Shown piece by piece: positions 12,801 to 26,201 of a stretch of 57,400 nt of DNA (the first letter of the stretch is position 1; every line of letters starts with the position of its first letter). A program made the position numbers and the translations under genes. The stretch is from Glomus cerebriforme (taxonomy: Eukaryota > Glomeromycota > Glomeromycetes > Glomerales > Glomeraceae): positions 47,635 to 105,034 of the forward strand of contig QKYT01000188.1 of the NCBI GenBank assembly GCA_003550305.1, read 5' to 3'. Below the pieces are notes generated by a model. That model was not told where the DNA came from. It searched no databases and saw nothing but the letters and a program-made list of their open reading frames with translations.

Positions 12801-15800
12801 TCACTTGAATGGAAACTTTTCTTTTCCTGATAGTGTTCAACTGTCTAGACTCTTTCAAGGCAATAGTGATGATACAGAATGGAATCGTTACATTTTATAT
12901 GAAGTTTTAACTGATTTGCATGTTAAACTACTTGAATATATTGTAAAACTTGAAGAAGCTAGGCACCAGAAAGAAAGATCAGATTTCGTTCCACATACTG
13001 CAAATAATTTTTGGCCCATTCCTATTAAAATGAATGCATATATGGGCTTGTATAAAGATTACGGAATAGATGTTATTAGAAAGTTAGGTTTTAAAAATTT
13101 AAAATTTTTCTGGACTGAAGTCAATGGTGGACAATTTGTTTCATTACGAGAAGCAAGAATTTTTGATAAGAAGAAAACAATTATCGCAGATTTGTTGGTT
13201 GATTCAGGAGTTTCAGCTGTGAAACTTGATAAGGATAAAATCAGACAACTAAATGATATTACTGATTATCCAAACTTCCCATATGAACCTGTTACCGGAG
13301 AATTAGTTTGTGAAAAATTACACGAAATTCCTGATATTCATGATAAGCTTGATAATAAGCATGATTCATTATTCGAATTGCTTAATTTTATTCTTCAAGA
13401 TAAGAATTCTTTTGAAATTCTCACTGGATTACCGTTAGTTCCACTGAGTAATGAATCGGTTGGAAACTTTGGTGAACTCTATTACATTGGAAGAAAAGAG
13501 CATTTAGAGTTGTTTCCAAGTACTGGTCCATCGAAATTTGTCTCTATTGATTTACCAGAGAATTTATTTAAAATATTTAACGATAACAATTTTCCTTCAT
13601 TTACAAATATCAAAAAGTTTGATGCTTCAGGTGTTTTAGACCTTTTAATGTTTGAATTACGACCTTTAAAGGAAAGACCATGGGATCCAAATGGAGAATC
13701 TATACCAAATGATGAGTGGCTTAAAAAAATTTGGTCAATATTAATTCAAGTTACAGAAAGTGAATTTTCCAGACTTTCAAAATATCCTTTATTGCCAGTA
13801 ATTCAACCTTCTAAGCTTGTTCGACCTGATATGAAATATCCACTCTTACACATGCCCGAATATGGGCATAGTTTATATTATTTATATCCAATATTAGTGA
13901 AACTAGAAGTACGCTTTACTAATATGAGATTTCCTGATAATGTTCACGGAAATCTTAAAAAATGTATAGTGGAATGCACACCTTCAAATATAATTGATTC
14001 TCTAGAGAGGTCTTGTTCTTTACAACATATGACTATGGAACAATTGTTCAAAACTAGTGATCTATCATCGTCTGATTATGGAACGTTTAGAACATTTATT
14101 AAAAATGAACTTGACGTGCTATTTGGTAAGTAAAGAAATTATTGATATTTTATAAACTTTATGACTAATATTTTATAATTTTTTTTATAGTTCATGGAAG
14201 AAATAAAAAAGAATTTATGAAGGTCCTTAGATCTTTACCCATATGGCCAATACATTCTAACGAAGAAAAGTTCATTGATGCCACAGCTGGAAAACTTCTT
14301 TGGTACAGACCCTCATTTTTTTCTTTCGATGCAAATACCAATTTTTACAAATGCGATCGCGAATCATTCCAAGCACTTACTGATATAGGAGCCAGCCGTA
14401 TAGAAATATCAGAATATATTCGAGATTATATAATACCACAAATTACTACAAAATCTCCTATACCTTCCAAAGATTACATCACTTTCCTACAGAAAGTTTT
14501 ATCTTTAAGAAATGTTGGAATTGAATATCTTAGACAATATAAATTGATACCAAACAAATCGCTTACTGCTTTCATGAGAGCCGATGATTTGTATGATGCG
14601 GAAGTTATTTTATATCTCAATATTTTCAGCAATGACAAATTTTTGCCGCCAGAATTACAAAACGATCCTATTTGTTTAAATTCTCTTGAAAAAATTGGAC
14701 TTAATCGCCAAATTAATAGTAATATATATATTAAATGCGCACGAGAGATTGAATCACAGTTTCAACAACCAGATAAATTTCTAATAAATATAGTCAAAAC
14801 TCGAGCAAAATATTTGATAGATTATCTATATACAAATTCTTTTAGATTCACAAATGAACAATGGGATCAAATTATGCATATCAAATTCATTCCATCAGAA
14901 AAGTGTCTTCAAAGTCCATTTCAAGAAGAAGCAAAAGAAACTTTGGGATTTGAAAGTTTTGCAGTACTATGTCTTCAAAGATACAAGGAAGTATGTTGGA
15001 CTGAAAGGCCTTTATTTGAGAGAAGTGTTGAGCCCGATAATTTATTTTGTGAACGTCATCCTACAATTGGAAAACCATCCCTAGAAGAAGTTATTAAACA
15101 TTGGTTATTTGTTGTTAAGGAAATTAAATCAAGATTTACTTGGAATTCTACAGAAATTAAAAGAGTAATGGAAGAAATTTATAAAATAATAAATGAGATT
15201 TCGCAAGATGAAATCTTAAAAGTGTTGATTAAATTTAAGATTAATGATTCTAACGAAAAAATATTTTTAAATGGAGATGACCCATTAGATGAAAAAAGCT
15301 GGGTAGCAGGAAAAGAGCTTGTGTTTGGAATACAAGAAGATATTAAAGAAGGGATGTACAAAGTGAATGCATGTTTAATGCCATATAGGAATTTATTATT
15401 ACTAGCTGGAGCTTATGAGATAAATACAGAGGAGTTAGAAGAATTAGAAAAGTTAAAGTTAAAAAAATCTGAAAAAGATATAAAACTTGATCAAAAAGAA
15501 ATTATTGTCAATGATTTACTAGATAAACTAATAATGCAATCTGACAATGAATATCATGATGTTTTTTTTACTTTTGATAAGGGGGAAGCGAGAATTGGCG
15601 CTAATAGATATGTTCTTTCAGGTTTGTTAAATTGTTTTTATCTAACTTATATATATATATTTTTCTTATTAATACATATTTTTAAATTTTCATTTTTACA
15701 TAGCTGCATCAACGTACTTTAAAAAAATGTTTTATAGCGGCTTAAGTGAATCAGCAAGGAACGAGATCGAGATTTCAATAAAGGATATTCATCCAGATAC

Positions 15801-16209
15801 ATTTTGGATATTGCTTCGATGGTTATATGGACAATCTTTTGAAGATGCGACGAAATCTATTTTACACAAACCAGATGATTTTAAAACAGACCAATACTTA
15901 TCATTTCTGGTTAGTCTGTTACAAGTAACTGATATTTATGATGTTGAATCACTCAAAGATAAAGTGATAGATATTATTATTAAAGGTCGGTACATTGGTG
16001 TCACTAATCTATGTAAGATTCTAATATGTTCAGAAGATTGCAATGCACAACAACTAAAAGATTACTATAAAAAGCATATTATATCAAATAGAAAACTTGT
16101 TAAAGAGCAATTATTGAAACTTCACACAAATGCAGCAAATGACGAAGAAAGATCAGAAATATTACAGATGTCACAATTGTTAGATCCATTCTTATTAGAT
16201 GATGAATGA
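6833..16209 (+). CDS. Sacsin-like protein with two Bergerat ATPase modules and a C-terminal BTB domain (copy 1)
   Basis: Proposed exons: 6833-7181, 7259-8061, 8149-8199, 8271-9439, 9524-11292, 11360-11442, 11508-11546, 11638-12513, 12585-12653, 12727-14125, 14191-15621, 15704-16209. All introns are GT-AG and phases join to one frame of about 2847 aa. Module 1 (about 10-400) has the N-box REILQNSDDA (E33, N37, D40) and GVMGVGFNS (from V117), followed by YHITDSPSF and a VHGYFAV|STNRRSLW block as in sacsin repeats. Module 2 starts at KEFLR|NADEVGA (about 1417) and includes WQAKIKN and KPRGGVASLL. It lacks the glycine-rich KFGIGFN motif that copy 2 has, and its N-box reads EV in place of DA. A BTB/POZ domain lies at about 2655-2780 (HDVFFTF, ANRYVLSA, ILLRWLYG). 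Sacsin repeats are Hsp90-like GHKL folds; BTB domains usually bind Cullin-3. A ubiquitin-linked chaperone role is inference. ATG at 6833 is the first that keeps the conserved N-terminus seen in copy 2. Confidence 0.85.
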
Positions 16210-16801
16210 TAATATTTGGCATTATGTACTGTATGTTAGAAATTTGGAGAATATCAATATTTGTAGATTCAATCAGATTTTAAAAATTTATATTAATAAA
16301 ATAGTAACAGAAATTTAAAATTGTTTTGATTTCAAATGTAAAAAAATTCGTTCTACTTATAAGAACTAATATCTAATTATTTTGCGCTAATGTTACAAAT
16401 CATTGCATTAGAATATAACGAATTAATATAATTAAACGATGATCAAAAGGAATTGCTCAAAACTTGATCGCAACTTTTTTACGATCAAACTAAATAGGCT
16501 TTTTTATTTCCGGTCGATCTGTTTTTGCAAATAAACAAAATTAAACTAATGCTACAGTATCTACCGACGATCAATCCGCAGTTATTAAATGTAAATCTAA
16601 ACATTTAACTATACATAGTATAAATTTTTATTACATAAACAATTAGGTCATTGTGTCATAAATAAACAATAAAGTTGTAATTATGCTATCTACTACGGAT
16701 TACCATTTTCGTAAACAAAATATGGTTGATGGCCATTTTGGTTTTCTAACAAATTAAAGTTCCAGTTTATCTCCGAATTCGAAAGTTTTATGTTCGCAAA
16801 A
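16210..16801. other. Spacer between sacsin copy 1 and its pseudogene
   Basis: About 590 bp, AT-rich, with paired words GATCGCAACTTTTTTACGATC and CGATCAAA but no gene. The 50 bp before 16802 (GAAAGTTTTATGTTCGCAAAAATG-like, shown in part) is similar to the leader of sacsin copy 2, suggesting the duplication included part of the 5' flank. Confidence 0.5.
16295..16300 (+). terminator. Possible polyadenylation signal AATAAA of sacsin copy 1
   Basis: An AATAAA lies 86 bp after the stop of the sacsin-BTB gene. In AT-rich DNA such hexamers are frequent, so only position supports it. Confidence 0.4.
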
Positions 16802-18790
16802 ATGTCTAATACAATAAATAATGCTCCTCGTATTCCTAGGAGAGTAAAGAGAAAAGAATTTAAACCACGAGAATCTTATACTCACCGTCTATTGAAGAAT
16901 ATCCTGATGGTTCGTGAAATCCTTCAAAATTCAGACGAGCAAATGTTTATTTTGGACCATATTACATATCCATCTTGAACTATAATTATCAAAGAACAGA
17001 TTTTAAACTTGGTAGATATCAAGGTCCAGCATTATTGGCAAAGAATAATACCATTTTTGAAGAAAGAGATTTTCAATAGTGAAAAACGTGATCAATTTGA
17101 TAAGATTGGAGGTAAATTCGCTACATTATGAATTTTATTCGCGTTCAATATTCTACATTCTAATTTATATAATATGCACATCATAATAATATTTTTTTTT
17201 TTCATGATTTTAGTAATGAGAGTAGGATTTAATTCAATTATTATATTACCCGATTCTCCTTCTTTTATTGCTGGTGATAAATATGTTATCCTTGATCCAC
17301 ACGAATGGTATTTCAATGGTGGCGTCAAATTCGACTTTGTCGAAGAAAGATTGGCTGAAGAATATCCAGATCAATTTTGTCCTTTCAGAATACCGTGTGA
17401 TGAACCATTTAAAGGAACTATCTTTCGTTATCCTCTCTGTACCAGCGAAGATTCTATCGATTCGGATATATCTAAAAAAATCTATAAGCCTGAAGAAATT
17501 TTGAACATTTTATAAAAATGAAAGCATTAACTGGTTATTATTTTTGAAATATGTCGAGTGTATTTCATTTTATGAATTAAAAGAAGGCGCTACTGAACCT
17601 GAATTATTATATATCAGATATGATTAAACTAGAAAATGCCGACCAAGTTCGGACAAAACGACATTTGATAGTTGAAAACATTGTATCAATGATGAATCGA
17701 TTAAAACCAAAAAATCTTGACAAAAATAATCAATTATAAGTGTCTTATGTTGCATCGTTCTCTCGATAACAGAAAGGAGACTGTAAAGAGATTAGTTCGT
17801 GGTTAGTTTTGAATTATCTTGATGGTTTAAATGATGTTGAAGCATATTTTTAAAATATGTTCAATAAGAATATAGTAGAACATAAGTTTGTCCCTAATGT
17901 TGGTCTAGCTGTTCCTTTGAATAATTTAAATGTTACTGGGAGATTATTTTACCTCTTCCGATATCTATGCCTTTTCGTGTCTCCATACATGGATATTTCG
18001 CGGTAGGAATAATGAAAAATTTTTCCACATTTATTAATATGATTATATTCTTAATTCTCCAATTGCTCTAATAGGTTGGTACTAATCGTCATTCTTTATG
18101 GTCAGCAGCAGATAATGAGGATCTGTTAATTGATCACTATTCATATTACATGATTAGAATTTTGAAAATTTATTACTTACATACTATATAATCTTAGGCA
18201 ATTGATGCTTTAGCTCGTATTAAGGTTACGTGGAACCGATATTTATTTGAAATTGTTCTACCTAAGGCTTGGGTGGAGTTTCTTCGTGAGCTGTTACTTA
18301 AGGTTACCAATATAAAGTCAAATGATTTATATAAATTTTGGCCAATATTTAAGGAAGGTACATCGGATATCATAAGTGACCTTTGCAAAGATCTATTGCA
18401 AAATGTCATAAACCAAAGATCAGATATTTCAAGAACCTTCTTCAGCAAGTACTATTGGAAAAATATCTGAAGTTTTAGTAGAATCATATAATTTATCCTC
18501 ATCCGAATTTTATTGGCTTTCACCCTCCAATGGCTATTTGGAAGACGGAAAACATTTTAACTTTGTTTACCTAAAATAATTGGAGAGATTGGATTCCCCG
18601 TAATATCGGTTTCTCTTAACATCGTTAAAGTCTAGACACAAAGACTCTTAGATTCTCTTTCTCCCGCTGTTATTCGCACTTATTTAGGTTGTAATCGTGC
18701 TAGATGGGAAAATACGATGCCGAGAAAAGAAGTTTTAGAATTATTTAATTTATATATTGAAAGATAAAAATTTCGCAACACAATCTAGCA
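16802..18790 (+). pseudogene. Sacsin-like pseudogene, N-terminal part only
   Basis: The sequence follows exons 1 to 4 of the two intact sacsin-BTB genes. It starts with an ATG and the conserved FKPRESYTHRL, but deletions remove the GSQ and DDAxST parts of the N-box region, giving MVREILQNSDEQMFIL and then a stop at 16976. Further breaks include a deletion near 17078, a stop after EEILNIL at 17513, several stops between 17620 and 17850, and a frameshift after 18590. The intron between exons 1 and 2 is still recognisable (about 17112 to 17213), as are those after GYFAV and before AIDALARIKV, so this arose by DNA duplication, not by reverse transcription. The donor after exon 3 has changed from GTAAAT to TTAATT at about 18127. 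Similarity fades near 18790; modules further downstream are absent. Confidence 0.85.
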
Positions 18791-19397
18791 ATTCTTGTGA
18801 CAATGGTTCAACATCATCAGATTAAAGATTGCTGTTGTAAAAAAAAATGCAATATTTTTAACCAAATCTGGATTCGAATTTCCAACAAAAAATCATATGA
18901 AATTCTTCCTTTTAAAGAAGAAAATGTCAAAAAAGCAAAATAAAATACTGATGAGCTATTCCATATAGGTATATGATTCCACTGATATCACATGATAATG
19001 AGAGAATTTTTTTAAGTTCTAACTCTTTGATCTGCATCTAATACTAAATGAGTTTGGCGTGTATGATATAATTCCTTATTTTACTGGTTGCTAAACTGCT
19101 AATTGGTTCACTGTCTAATAGATTATCATTGGAAGATTAAAAATAGCTGTCTGCGACCTGCATGCTTCCCGTGTATCCGTCATCCTTAACTATATAATGC
19201 TTGGCTTTTCTCAATTCAAATATTATCGATAAAACTTTGTTTCCTACAACGAAAAATTTTTTTTAATGTTAGTATAAGATCTAGAAATGATCACAATCTA
19301 TATAAGAATTATTAATTTTCACACTCTACTTTCAACTGTAATTTTTCAAATATAACCTCTTGTTGTTTTAACTGATCAGTTATGCAAATCACAGAAA
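18791..19397. other. Spacer upstream of the RdRP gene
   Basis: About 600 bp without a coding frame that I recognise. It lies between the end of sacsin similarity and the RdRP start and must contain the RdRP promoter; no TATA-like box stands out. Confidence 0.5.
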
Positions 19398-22300
19398 ATG
19401 CAACGCAACGGCCAACGACGTAATAGAACTTACGATAACGGTACTCCTAAGGAATGGAGAAATTTTACTGAGATAAAATTTAAAGTTACTAATGTTCCTA
19501 GATATGCTAATGCAACAGAATTGAGAGATATATTTGCTGGTCACGGCAATGTACATAGGGTAGAAATTGAAACAAAAAATGGCAATGAAAGTAGAGGAGT
19601 TATTTATGTCACTTTCAAGTTCGTATAAGAGATTTGTATCTTTTTATTTAAGATTATTTGTTTTGAGATTTTTTTAAATACTTCTATGTTGTATTTTATT
19701 TTTCTCTTAATAATAATTTAACAGGCCTGTGCCCACTATGCCATTTTGGACGAAACAAGTACGCATCGATAAACAAATTTTAAAAGTGGATTATCATAGT
19801 CATAGTTCAAACATATTTATTGATCAAGCTGACAAGAAATCAAAATTAAAATTTCATTCATTTCGGGCTGAAAGCTTAGAAATGGGTGCTTATTTAAATC
19901 CGGATACTTTTATCTCGGAGGTTAAATATACTGACTTAGTAAATTTCACTATAAATTATCAAAAACTTAAGATATATATCGAATTTGGTGTTCAGGCTGC
20001 CCAACGTTTTTACTTGTTTAAGTTAGAAATAGAATTTAAAGACATAGATGGCGAATCTCATGTTGTACTTGATGATTCACAAGAAGGTTCTCGTGGTTCA
20101 ATAACAATAGCCAACAAATTTCCTGCCAGATATTGGACGTTGGACAAAAGGTTTCAATCCAAAGACAAGTTTAATTGGTGTCTTGATGATTTTTGGAAGC
20201 GTAAAACTGAAATTCGCGTTTTACCAAAGAGTCAAGAGGAAAAAGGAATACCCCTTCAGCCACATATGCCAGATAATAGTGATCAATTAGGTAAATGGGT
20301 TGTTTTTAGAATATTGTTTGACTTGGATCAAATTGGAAATACACCTGCAGAAGAGTTTAATCGTTTTATGGAAATGGTTAGGAAAGCAGGAGAATATAAC
20401 TTAGTACCAAAACATATCAATATTAAAGAAACAAAACCATTAAATATAATTAATGGGGCCAATCTACGCAAATATGTGGATAGTCCAATATTGAATTTTG
20501 ATCTTCTTTATATACTCGAATGTAATCTTTCTTTTAATTATCTTCATGAATATAACCTTAATAAAGATTTCTTTTCTTTGTTGTGTCAACAACAAACTCA
20601 AACTGCGGTTAAAATATTGGAGACAATTTATGCAAGAAAGAAACGTATTTATGATCCATTATCATATTTAAACTCGGAGTTGAATATCATGAGAGCTAGT
20701 AGCGTGAACTATATACCGCCTCATTGTGTGATGATGCGTAAAGTAGTAATAACTCCTACTACTATGTATATTTTGGCACCAACTATGGAAACATCTAATC
20801 GCGTTATTCGTCGTTTTCGCGATAAAAAAGATAATTTTTTACGTATTCAATTCGCAGATGAAGCTTCTAACAAAATTAGTCCATCTAACGGAACCAGTAA
20901 TTTTGCTTTATACAACAGGATTTTCAATACTTTATATAATGGTATCAAAATTGGTGATAGACATTATGAATTCCTGGCCTTTTCTTCTAGTCAGTTAAGG
21001 GATCATTCATGTTGGTTTTTTGCATCAACTCATGATTTAACTGCAAGTGATATTAGAAATTGGATGGGTGATTTTTCTAGTATTAAAAATGTTGCAAAAT
21101 ATGCTGCTCGCATGGGGCAATGCTTTTCAAGTACTCGTGCAATCCAGAATCTACCCGTAAGTGATATTAAAGAAATACCTGATGTCATATTAAATGGGTA
21201 CACATTTTCTGATGGCGTAGGAAAGTTATCTTTTTCTTTAGCGAATAAAATAGCCGAAAAACTGGAGTTAAAAAGTATTCCAAGTGCTTTCCAATTTAGA
21301 CTCGCTGGATATAAAGGAGTATTATGTCAGTCACGTTTTGTACGAAATAATCAGATTCAAGTTCGTCCAAGTCAGCACAAATTTGAATCCGATCACAATG
21401 TTTTAGAAGTTATTAGATGTTCATCCTTTATTCCAGCATATCTTAACAGACAAGCTATAACATTATTATCTGCATTAGGGGTACCTGATAAGGTATTCAT
21501 TGAATTAAAAGATTTACAAGTAAATGAATTGAACAAAATATTTGAAAATGAAAATATAGCTGTAAAAATTTTACAAAAAAATACCGATGAATATGGAATA
21601 TCAAGGTATCTTGCAGACCTCGTGAAAGCTGGATTTTTACAAAAAAATGATCGTTATTTAGTGAATTTGATTTCTTTATTTCGCATTGTGATGCTGAGGG
21701 ATATAAAGAAAAAGGCAAAAATTCGTGTGGAAAAAGGAGCTTTTTTGTTAGGTGTTTTGGATGAAACGCAAACTTTAAAAGAGGATCAAGTTTATTGCTG
21801 TGTCTCTGACCCAGGTAGTCCATCCGGTAGAAAAGTGATTACTGGAAATTGTATTGTATTCCGTAATCCTTGCTTCCATCCTGGTGATATACGAGTGGTT
21901 ACGGCTGTAAACTGTAAAGCTTTGAGCAATCTGTTGGACGTATTGGTATTCCCAGCAGCTGGTTATCGTGATATTCCTAGCCAATGTAGTGGTGGTGATT
22001 TAGACGGTGATGATTTTACGTATATATCTAAATTATCCATAATTTTAATTGTTTCTTGTTTAAGTTTATCGTTATAATAATAATAATAATAATATTATTA
22101 TTTTTTAGCATAATATATGATGAGCGCTTAATCCCCAGAAAAAAGAATTTGGAACCTATGTGTTATGAAGCTTCAAAACCTGATATAGTTGATCATGTAA
22201 CTGTGACAAATATTCAACAATTTTTTGTAAATTATATCTTATCTGATCAACTTGGTATGATAGCAAATGCCCATTTAGCGAAGGCAGATTTTTTCGAAAC

Positions 22301-23111
22301 TGGTGCATTTCATGGACAATGTATACGTCTTGCACAATTGCATTCTGAAGCTGTAGATTTTCCCAAAACAGGGAACGCAGCAATATTTCCATCAGAGCTT
22401 CGTGTTAGTAGCTTTCCGGACTTTATGGAGAAACATGACAAACCAACTTATATATCTGAAAAAGTTCTTGGCACTTTGTACCGATCTATCAAAGAAGAAG
22501 AGTTTAAACCTTGCACTAATTTGAACATCGACGAAAGATTATATGTTGAAGGATATAAAGCTTATGTAGAGGATGCACGGAATATCAAACGTGCATATGA
22601 TGCAGATATAAGAGGATTAATGAATCAATTTGGTATTAAAACTGAATTCGAAGTAACCAGCGGGTACATTGTGAATACCATTACTAAGGTTGATAGAAAG
22701 AAGTCACGTGACGTAGCAAAATCTGTAATGGATGCATTTACTCCAATTCGACAACATTATCGAAAAATATTTGAAAAAGAATTTTATGGCGAAGGAACTA
22801 ATGTTGTTTCACCAGAAGCTCGTAATCGAATGAAATCTAAAGCTTCTGCTTGGTACTATGTAACATATCATTCTTCTGAATTAAGAGGCGATCCTTATGA
22901 AAACATGATTTCATTTCCTTGGATTGCACATGATGTTTTGTGTGATATTGCAATTATGCACAATGATAAAAGAAAAAATGAACATATCGGATCTTCAATG
23001 GGTCAACAAAAATCAAAATATAAGAACAAAAATATGGATATTCTTCAAAATAATAATGACAACATAAATGATGATATAGATAAATTGAGAAAAGCAGTTA
23101 ATCAAGGCTAA
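19398..23111 (+). CDS. Eukaryotic RNA-dependent RNA polymerase (RDR / QDE-1 type) with N-terminal RRM-like segment
   Basis: Proposed exons 19398-19618, 19725-22019 and 22109-23111 join in one frame of about 1172 aa. Residues about 16-73 (FTEIKFKVTNVPRYANATEL ... RGVIYVTF) form an RRM-like fold with RNP-like ends, as in the N-terminus of many cellular RDRs. The core holds the family's conserved blocks: FSDGVGKLS, RLAGYKGVL, PCFHPGDIRVV and the catalytic DLDGD at about residues 832-836, followed after intron 2 by IIYDERLIP. The enzyme copies single-stranded RNA into dsRNA and feeds Dicer in RNA silencing. All catalytic aspartates are present, so it is probably active. The first donor reads GTTCGT, which is weak, but the better-looking GTATAA seven bases on breaks the frame. 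A start at 19382 runs into a stop, so 19398 is preferred. The upstream neighbour is the dead sacsin copy; no functional link is implied. Confidence 0.92.
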
Positions 23112-24274
23112 TATTTTTATTGTTCATATTTATGGTTTGGATAATCTGAACATTATTTAATTTGTAATATCAAACATTTATTATTGTTTCTTTTATACAG
23201 TATATGAGTATTGTAAAATAGCTTAATAAGAAATTTCTATTCGTACACGATAATGAGGTGTCCTAATTTGCAACAAACAGAATCCTGATTCAGAAAACCT
23301 GTAATTAAGTTGCTTTGATTATGGGATACTGTTAGTATATCAGCTTATATTATTGGAAAAGGTTTTAAATATTTGGAACTTTACGAATTTTATAGGGCCA
23401 CTGAATACCAATTTGGTGCATATATTCGTCTTTCCAAATTACGCTAAAATATACTAATTAATGTTCTATATAATTTAACTTTTTCTGATAAAATGTACAA
23501 TTAATTAAAGTTTTATATAAATTTCTTATTCATATAATTTTTTTCTAATGGATTGCTTAAATTTAAAATTAATAAAAAATCCTGTATATAATATCCATAT
23601 ATACAGTATGTATTATATCCTTATATTATGATTTAAAAATATTGATCCCTAGAACAAATTTTGCATGTTATGTGGGTGAATTTATTATATATGTCATGTA
23701 TCTCATGTTTCAAATACAAAAAAGTACATCTAATTAGCCCTTGCTACAATAAAATAAAAATACAAGAAATCTTCAATATTTGGATTTATAACCGGCGAGT
23801 TCTTGCTTAAATTGTTCAATATTCATAAAAATGAAAGTTAATTAGTACTATACTACTATCAGCTTAATTTATAGAAATACAGTATTTGCTATTAATAGTG
23901 GATACTACTGTTGTATTGCAAATATATGAAAATATATATGAAGCAATTAACACCATGATGTGAAATTTAATTTTCCCTATTGCATAATTTGCATAATTAT
24001 ATATAATCCAATGGTATTTTCGATTTAAACGGGCTAGTAAAATTAGCAAATGATCTTGAAGTTTAAATTTTTGTTTAAGCATTATGCATGAATATTTGGA
24101 CAATTTATTAATAGTCCATATTGATAATATTATCTTTTTTCTATATGTATATCTCTTTAAAGGTCTAATTATAATATAATTTTATGAATTGCACAAGTTT
24201 GAAAGTCAAAATCAGCTGTTTTTCCATCCCTTAGACATCCTGCAAATGCGAGGGAATATGCAATTTTACCATAT
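23112..24274. other. Intergenic region downstream of RdRP
   Basis: AT-rich DNA with three TACAGTAT-type motifs (about 23200, 23602 and 23880) and no gene. The minus-strand frame at 24103-23864 is low-complexity and unsupported. Confidence 0.55.
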
Positions 24275-24603
24275 ATGATATACTGTATACCACAGTTAAT
24301 CAATACAGCTCGTGAGAAAATCAATAAAGAAGTTATTCTAACTGAATTTAGACGGTTAAAAATGAGATTGGTTACTTTTCGTACATACAGACAAATAAAA
24401 GAACATAGAGAAAAAGCACCAGAAATACATTATTCATGGATAAATACCATGAAGGAGAATTCAAGTTTGTTAGGAAATCATTCTATAGATTCTTTCTAAA
24501 TAGGTCAGCCGGAGAAATAGACGCGGATATAAAAGCATTTCTAAATAATGGATCAGGTTGGGAGCTTATATGTATAGATATGTATAGAAATAATTTATAT
24601 TGA
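24275..24603 (+). pseudogene. Frameshifted coding relic of unknown family
   Basis: A frame from 24275 reads NTAREKINKEVILTEFRRLK and then RTYRQIKEHREKAPEIHYSW with normal coding composition. Near 24450 the coding character moves to another frame, which reads FKFVRKSFYRFFLNRSAGEI then DADIKAFLNNGSGWELICID and stops at about 24603. One frameshift therefore splits what was one coding segment of about 110 residues. I do not recognise the family. It may be a transposon or a lineage-specific gene fragment. Confidence 0.4.
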
Positions 24604-24799
24604 AATATACAAATATGAGAAAGCAATAGCTCATAAGAAGACAATCATTTATAACCCCCCGAGCGACAATTCAAAACACGTGAAAAATCTATAGTTTTCT
24701 TTTTACAATATTGCGTAACTGGTATTATACAAAAAAAAAACTATTTTTTATATATTTTTTTGTTTTGCTTTAATAAATTCAGTACATTTATTTTGTTTT

Positions 24800-25080
24800 T
24801 TATTTATACAGATTTTTAATATAATCTTTCATGTCAAAATCCATATTATCTTGTGTCAAATCAATTTCAACTTTAGTTTTCTTAGCTTCAATTTGATGTT
24901 TAGTTGAAATATTAGTTTTCTTTGATGATTTAGTGACTAAAAATAATAAATAAACCACAATATAATTATACATACCAGCTCGTTTATAGCAAATTGTTTA
25001 CAACACCTTAATCTTTGCAATTCCATGAATTTCACAAGAAGCCAAATGCTCTTATAACAATTTTAGCTCTAATAAGAAAA
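24800..25080 (-). pseudogene. Minus-strand gene-end relic with recognisable exon ends
   Basis: Reading the minus strand, a segment from about 25080 carries EHLASCEIHGIAKIKVL, a stop, then TICYKRA, and ends at a GTATGT donor (24975). A TTTTTAG acceptor at 24938-24937 opens a final exon reading VTKSSKKTNISTKHQIEAKK and TKVEIDLTQDNMDFDMKDYI, ending in NLYK and a stop at 24800. The implied intron is only 39 bp, which is very short. The in-frame stop suggests decay. The family is not recognised. Confidence 0.3.
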
Positions 25081-26201
25081 AGAAAGTTATTAATATGAAT
25101 ATATTAATAATATAAACAAGAAGTTTCCTGAATTTTCCTTTTTGTTTACTGTAGTATGTATTATTAAGCACGGTTTTTCATCATATGGAAATATTTTTAT
25201 AAATCCATATATATACAGCCCTAAATCACATCATCAATATTTCTGATGGGAATTATTTTTTTTTAAAAAAAATCAAAAGGTTGTGAATTAAGTGTATATA
25301 TTGAAATAAAAAATTCAAAAATTTACGAAAATTTTGATGAAAGGTTTTAAAAAAATGATTTTTTTTTCTTGTACAATGCAAAAATAATATATGTGGCTAG
25401 AACTTTTACTGGACTATTCTATGAATAAATAAATAATATAAATAATCCTAATTGATTAAATGTTAAAACAAATATTTTAACGAATTATATATATATATAT
25501 ATATTACTGGAAAACAGGTTTATAATTTATAAAATAGAAAACTTTAACAAAACAATATAATTTACCTAAATATATACTTAGAGACAAATAATTATTTGAT
25601 TATCTGTATGATCACAGTTATAATATCTGAAAAGAATAAGATGAAAGCTGCTTGGCATATACAATAATATTTTTATAATTTTATTTAATAAGTTTGTTGT
25701 GGCTTATAATCTATTTCAAATGTCACAAGATTAAAATATATTGGTCACTACACTACTTATAAATAGTAACTTTAAATTCGATGCATAAAATTATAAACTA
25801 TATGACTCATCACACTATGTAAAATCTAGTATCTTCTAATATTACCTAATTATAGGCCAAAATAAGAAATTATGATCTAATACACGCGTAAAAAATATAC
25901 CATTATACTTTACTTGGCTAGCCCATTAGCTCATGATTAAAATTTGGTAACAAATAAATCTAAATTAAGTAATACACTATAAAAATACATAATAAGTTTT
26001 TATGATACATTCTTTGTAAGTTTTACAAACGGTAAAAAAAAAAAATTATAAATACTTACCAGGATTTTTTTCCTCTGAATTTAAAAAATAGATTCACTAA
26101 ATTATCCCTTTAAATTCTTTTCTCTCTCTCTCATAATTTTATCTTTTCTTTTTCCTTTTTAAAAACTTGATTCTCCCTTTCTCCCTTTAACCTCCCTCTT
26201 A
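25081..26201. other. AT-rich intergenic stretch
   Basis: No gene is seen. A (TA)n tract lies near 25489-25502 and a pyrimidine-rich stretch (CTCTCTCTC, CTTTTTCC) runs from about 26100 to 26210, leading into the dispersed repeat at 26202. Confidence 0.55.

Noticed and set aside
15727..16209. Separate BTB gene of 160 residues
   Set aside because: The first BTB strand lies in the preceding exon (ANRYVLS) and is joined by a phase-matched intron, so it is the last exon of the sacsin-BTB gene.
19619..19724. Using the better donor GTATAA at 19625 for RdRP intron 1
   Set aside because: It puts the second exon out of frame and leads to a stop; the weaker GTTCGT donor keeps the polymerase frame.
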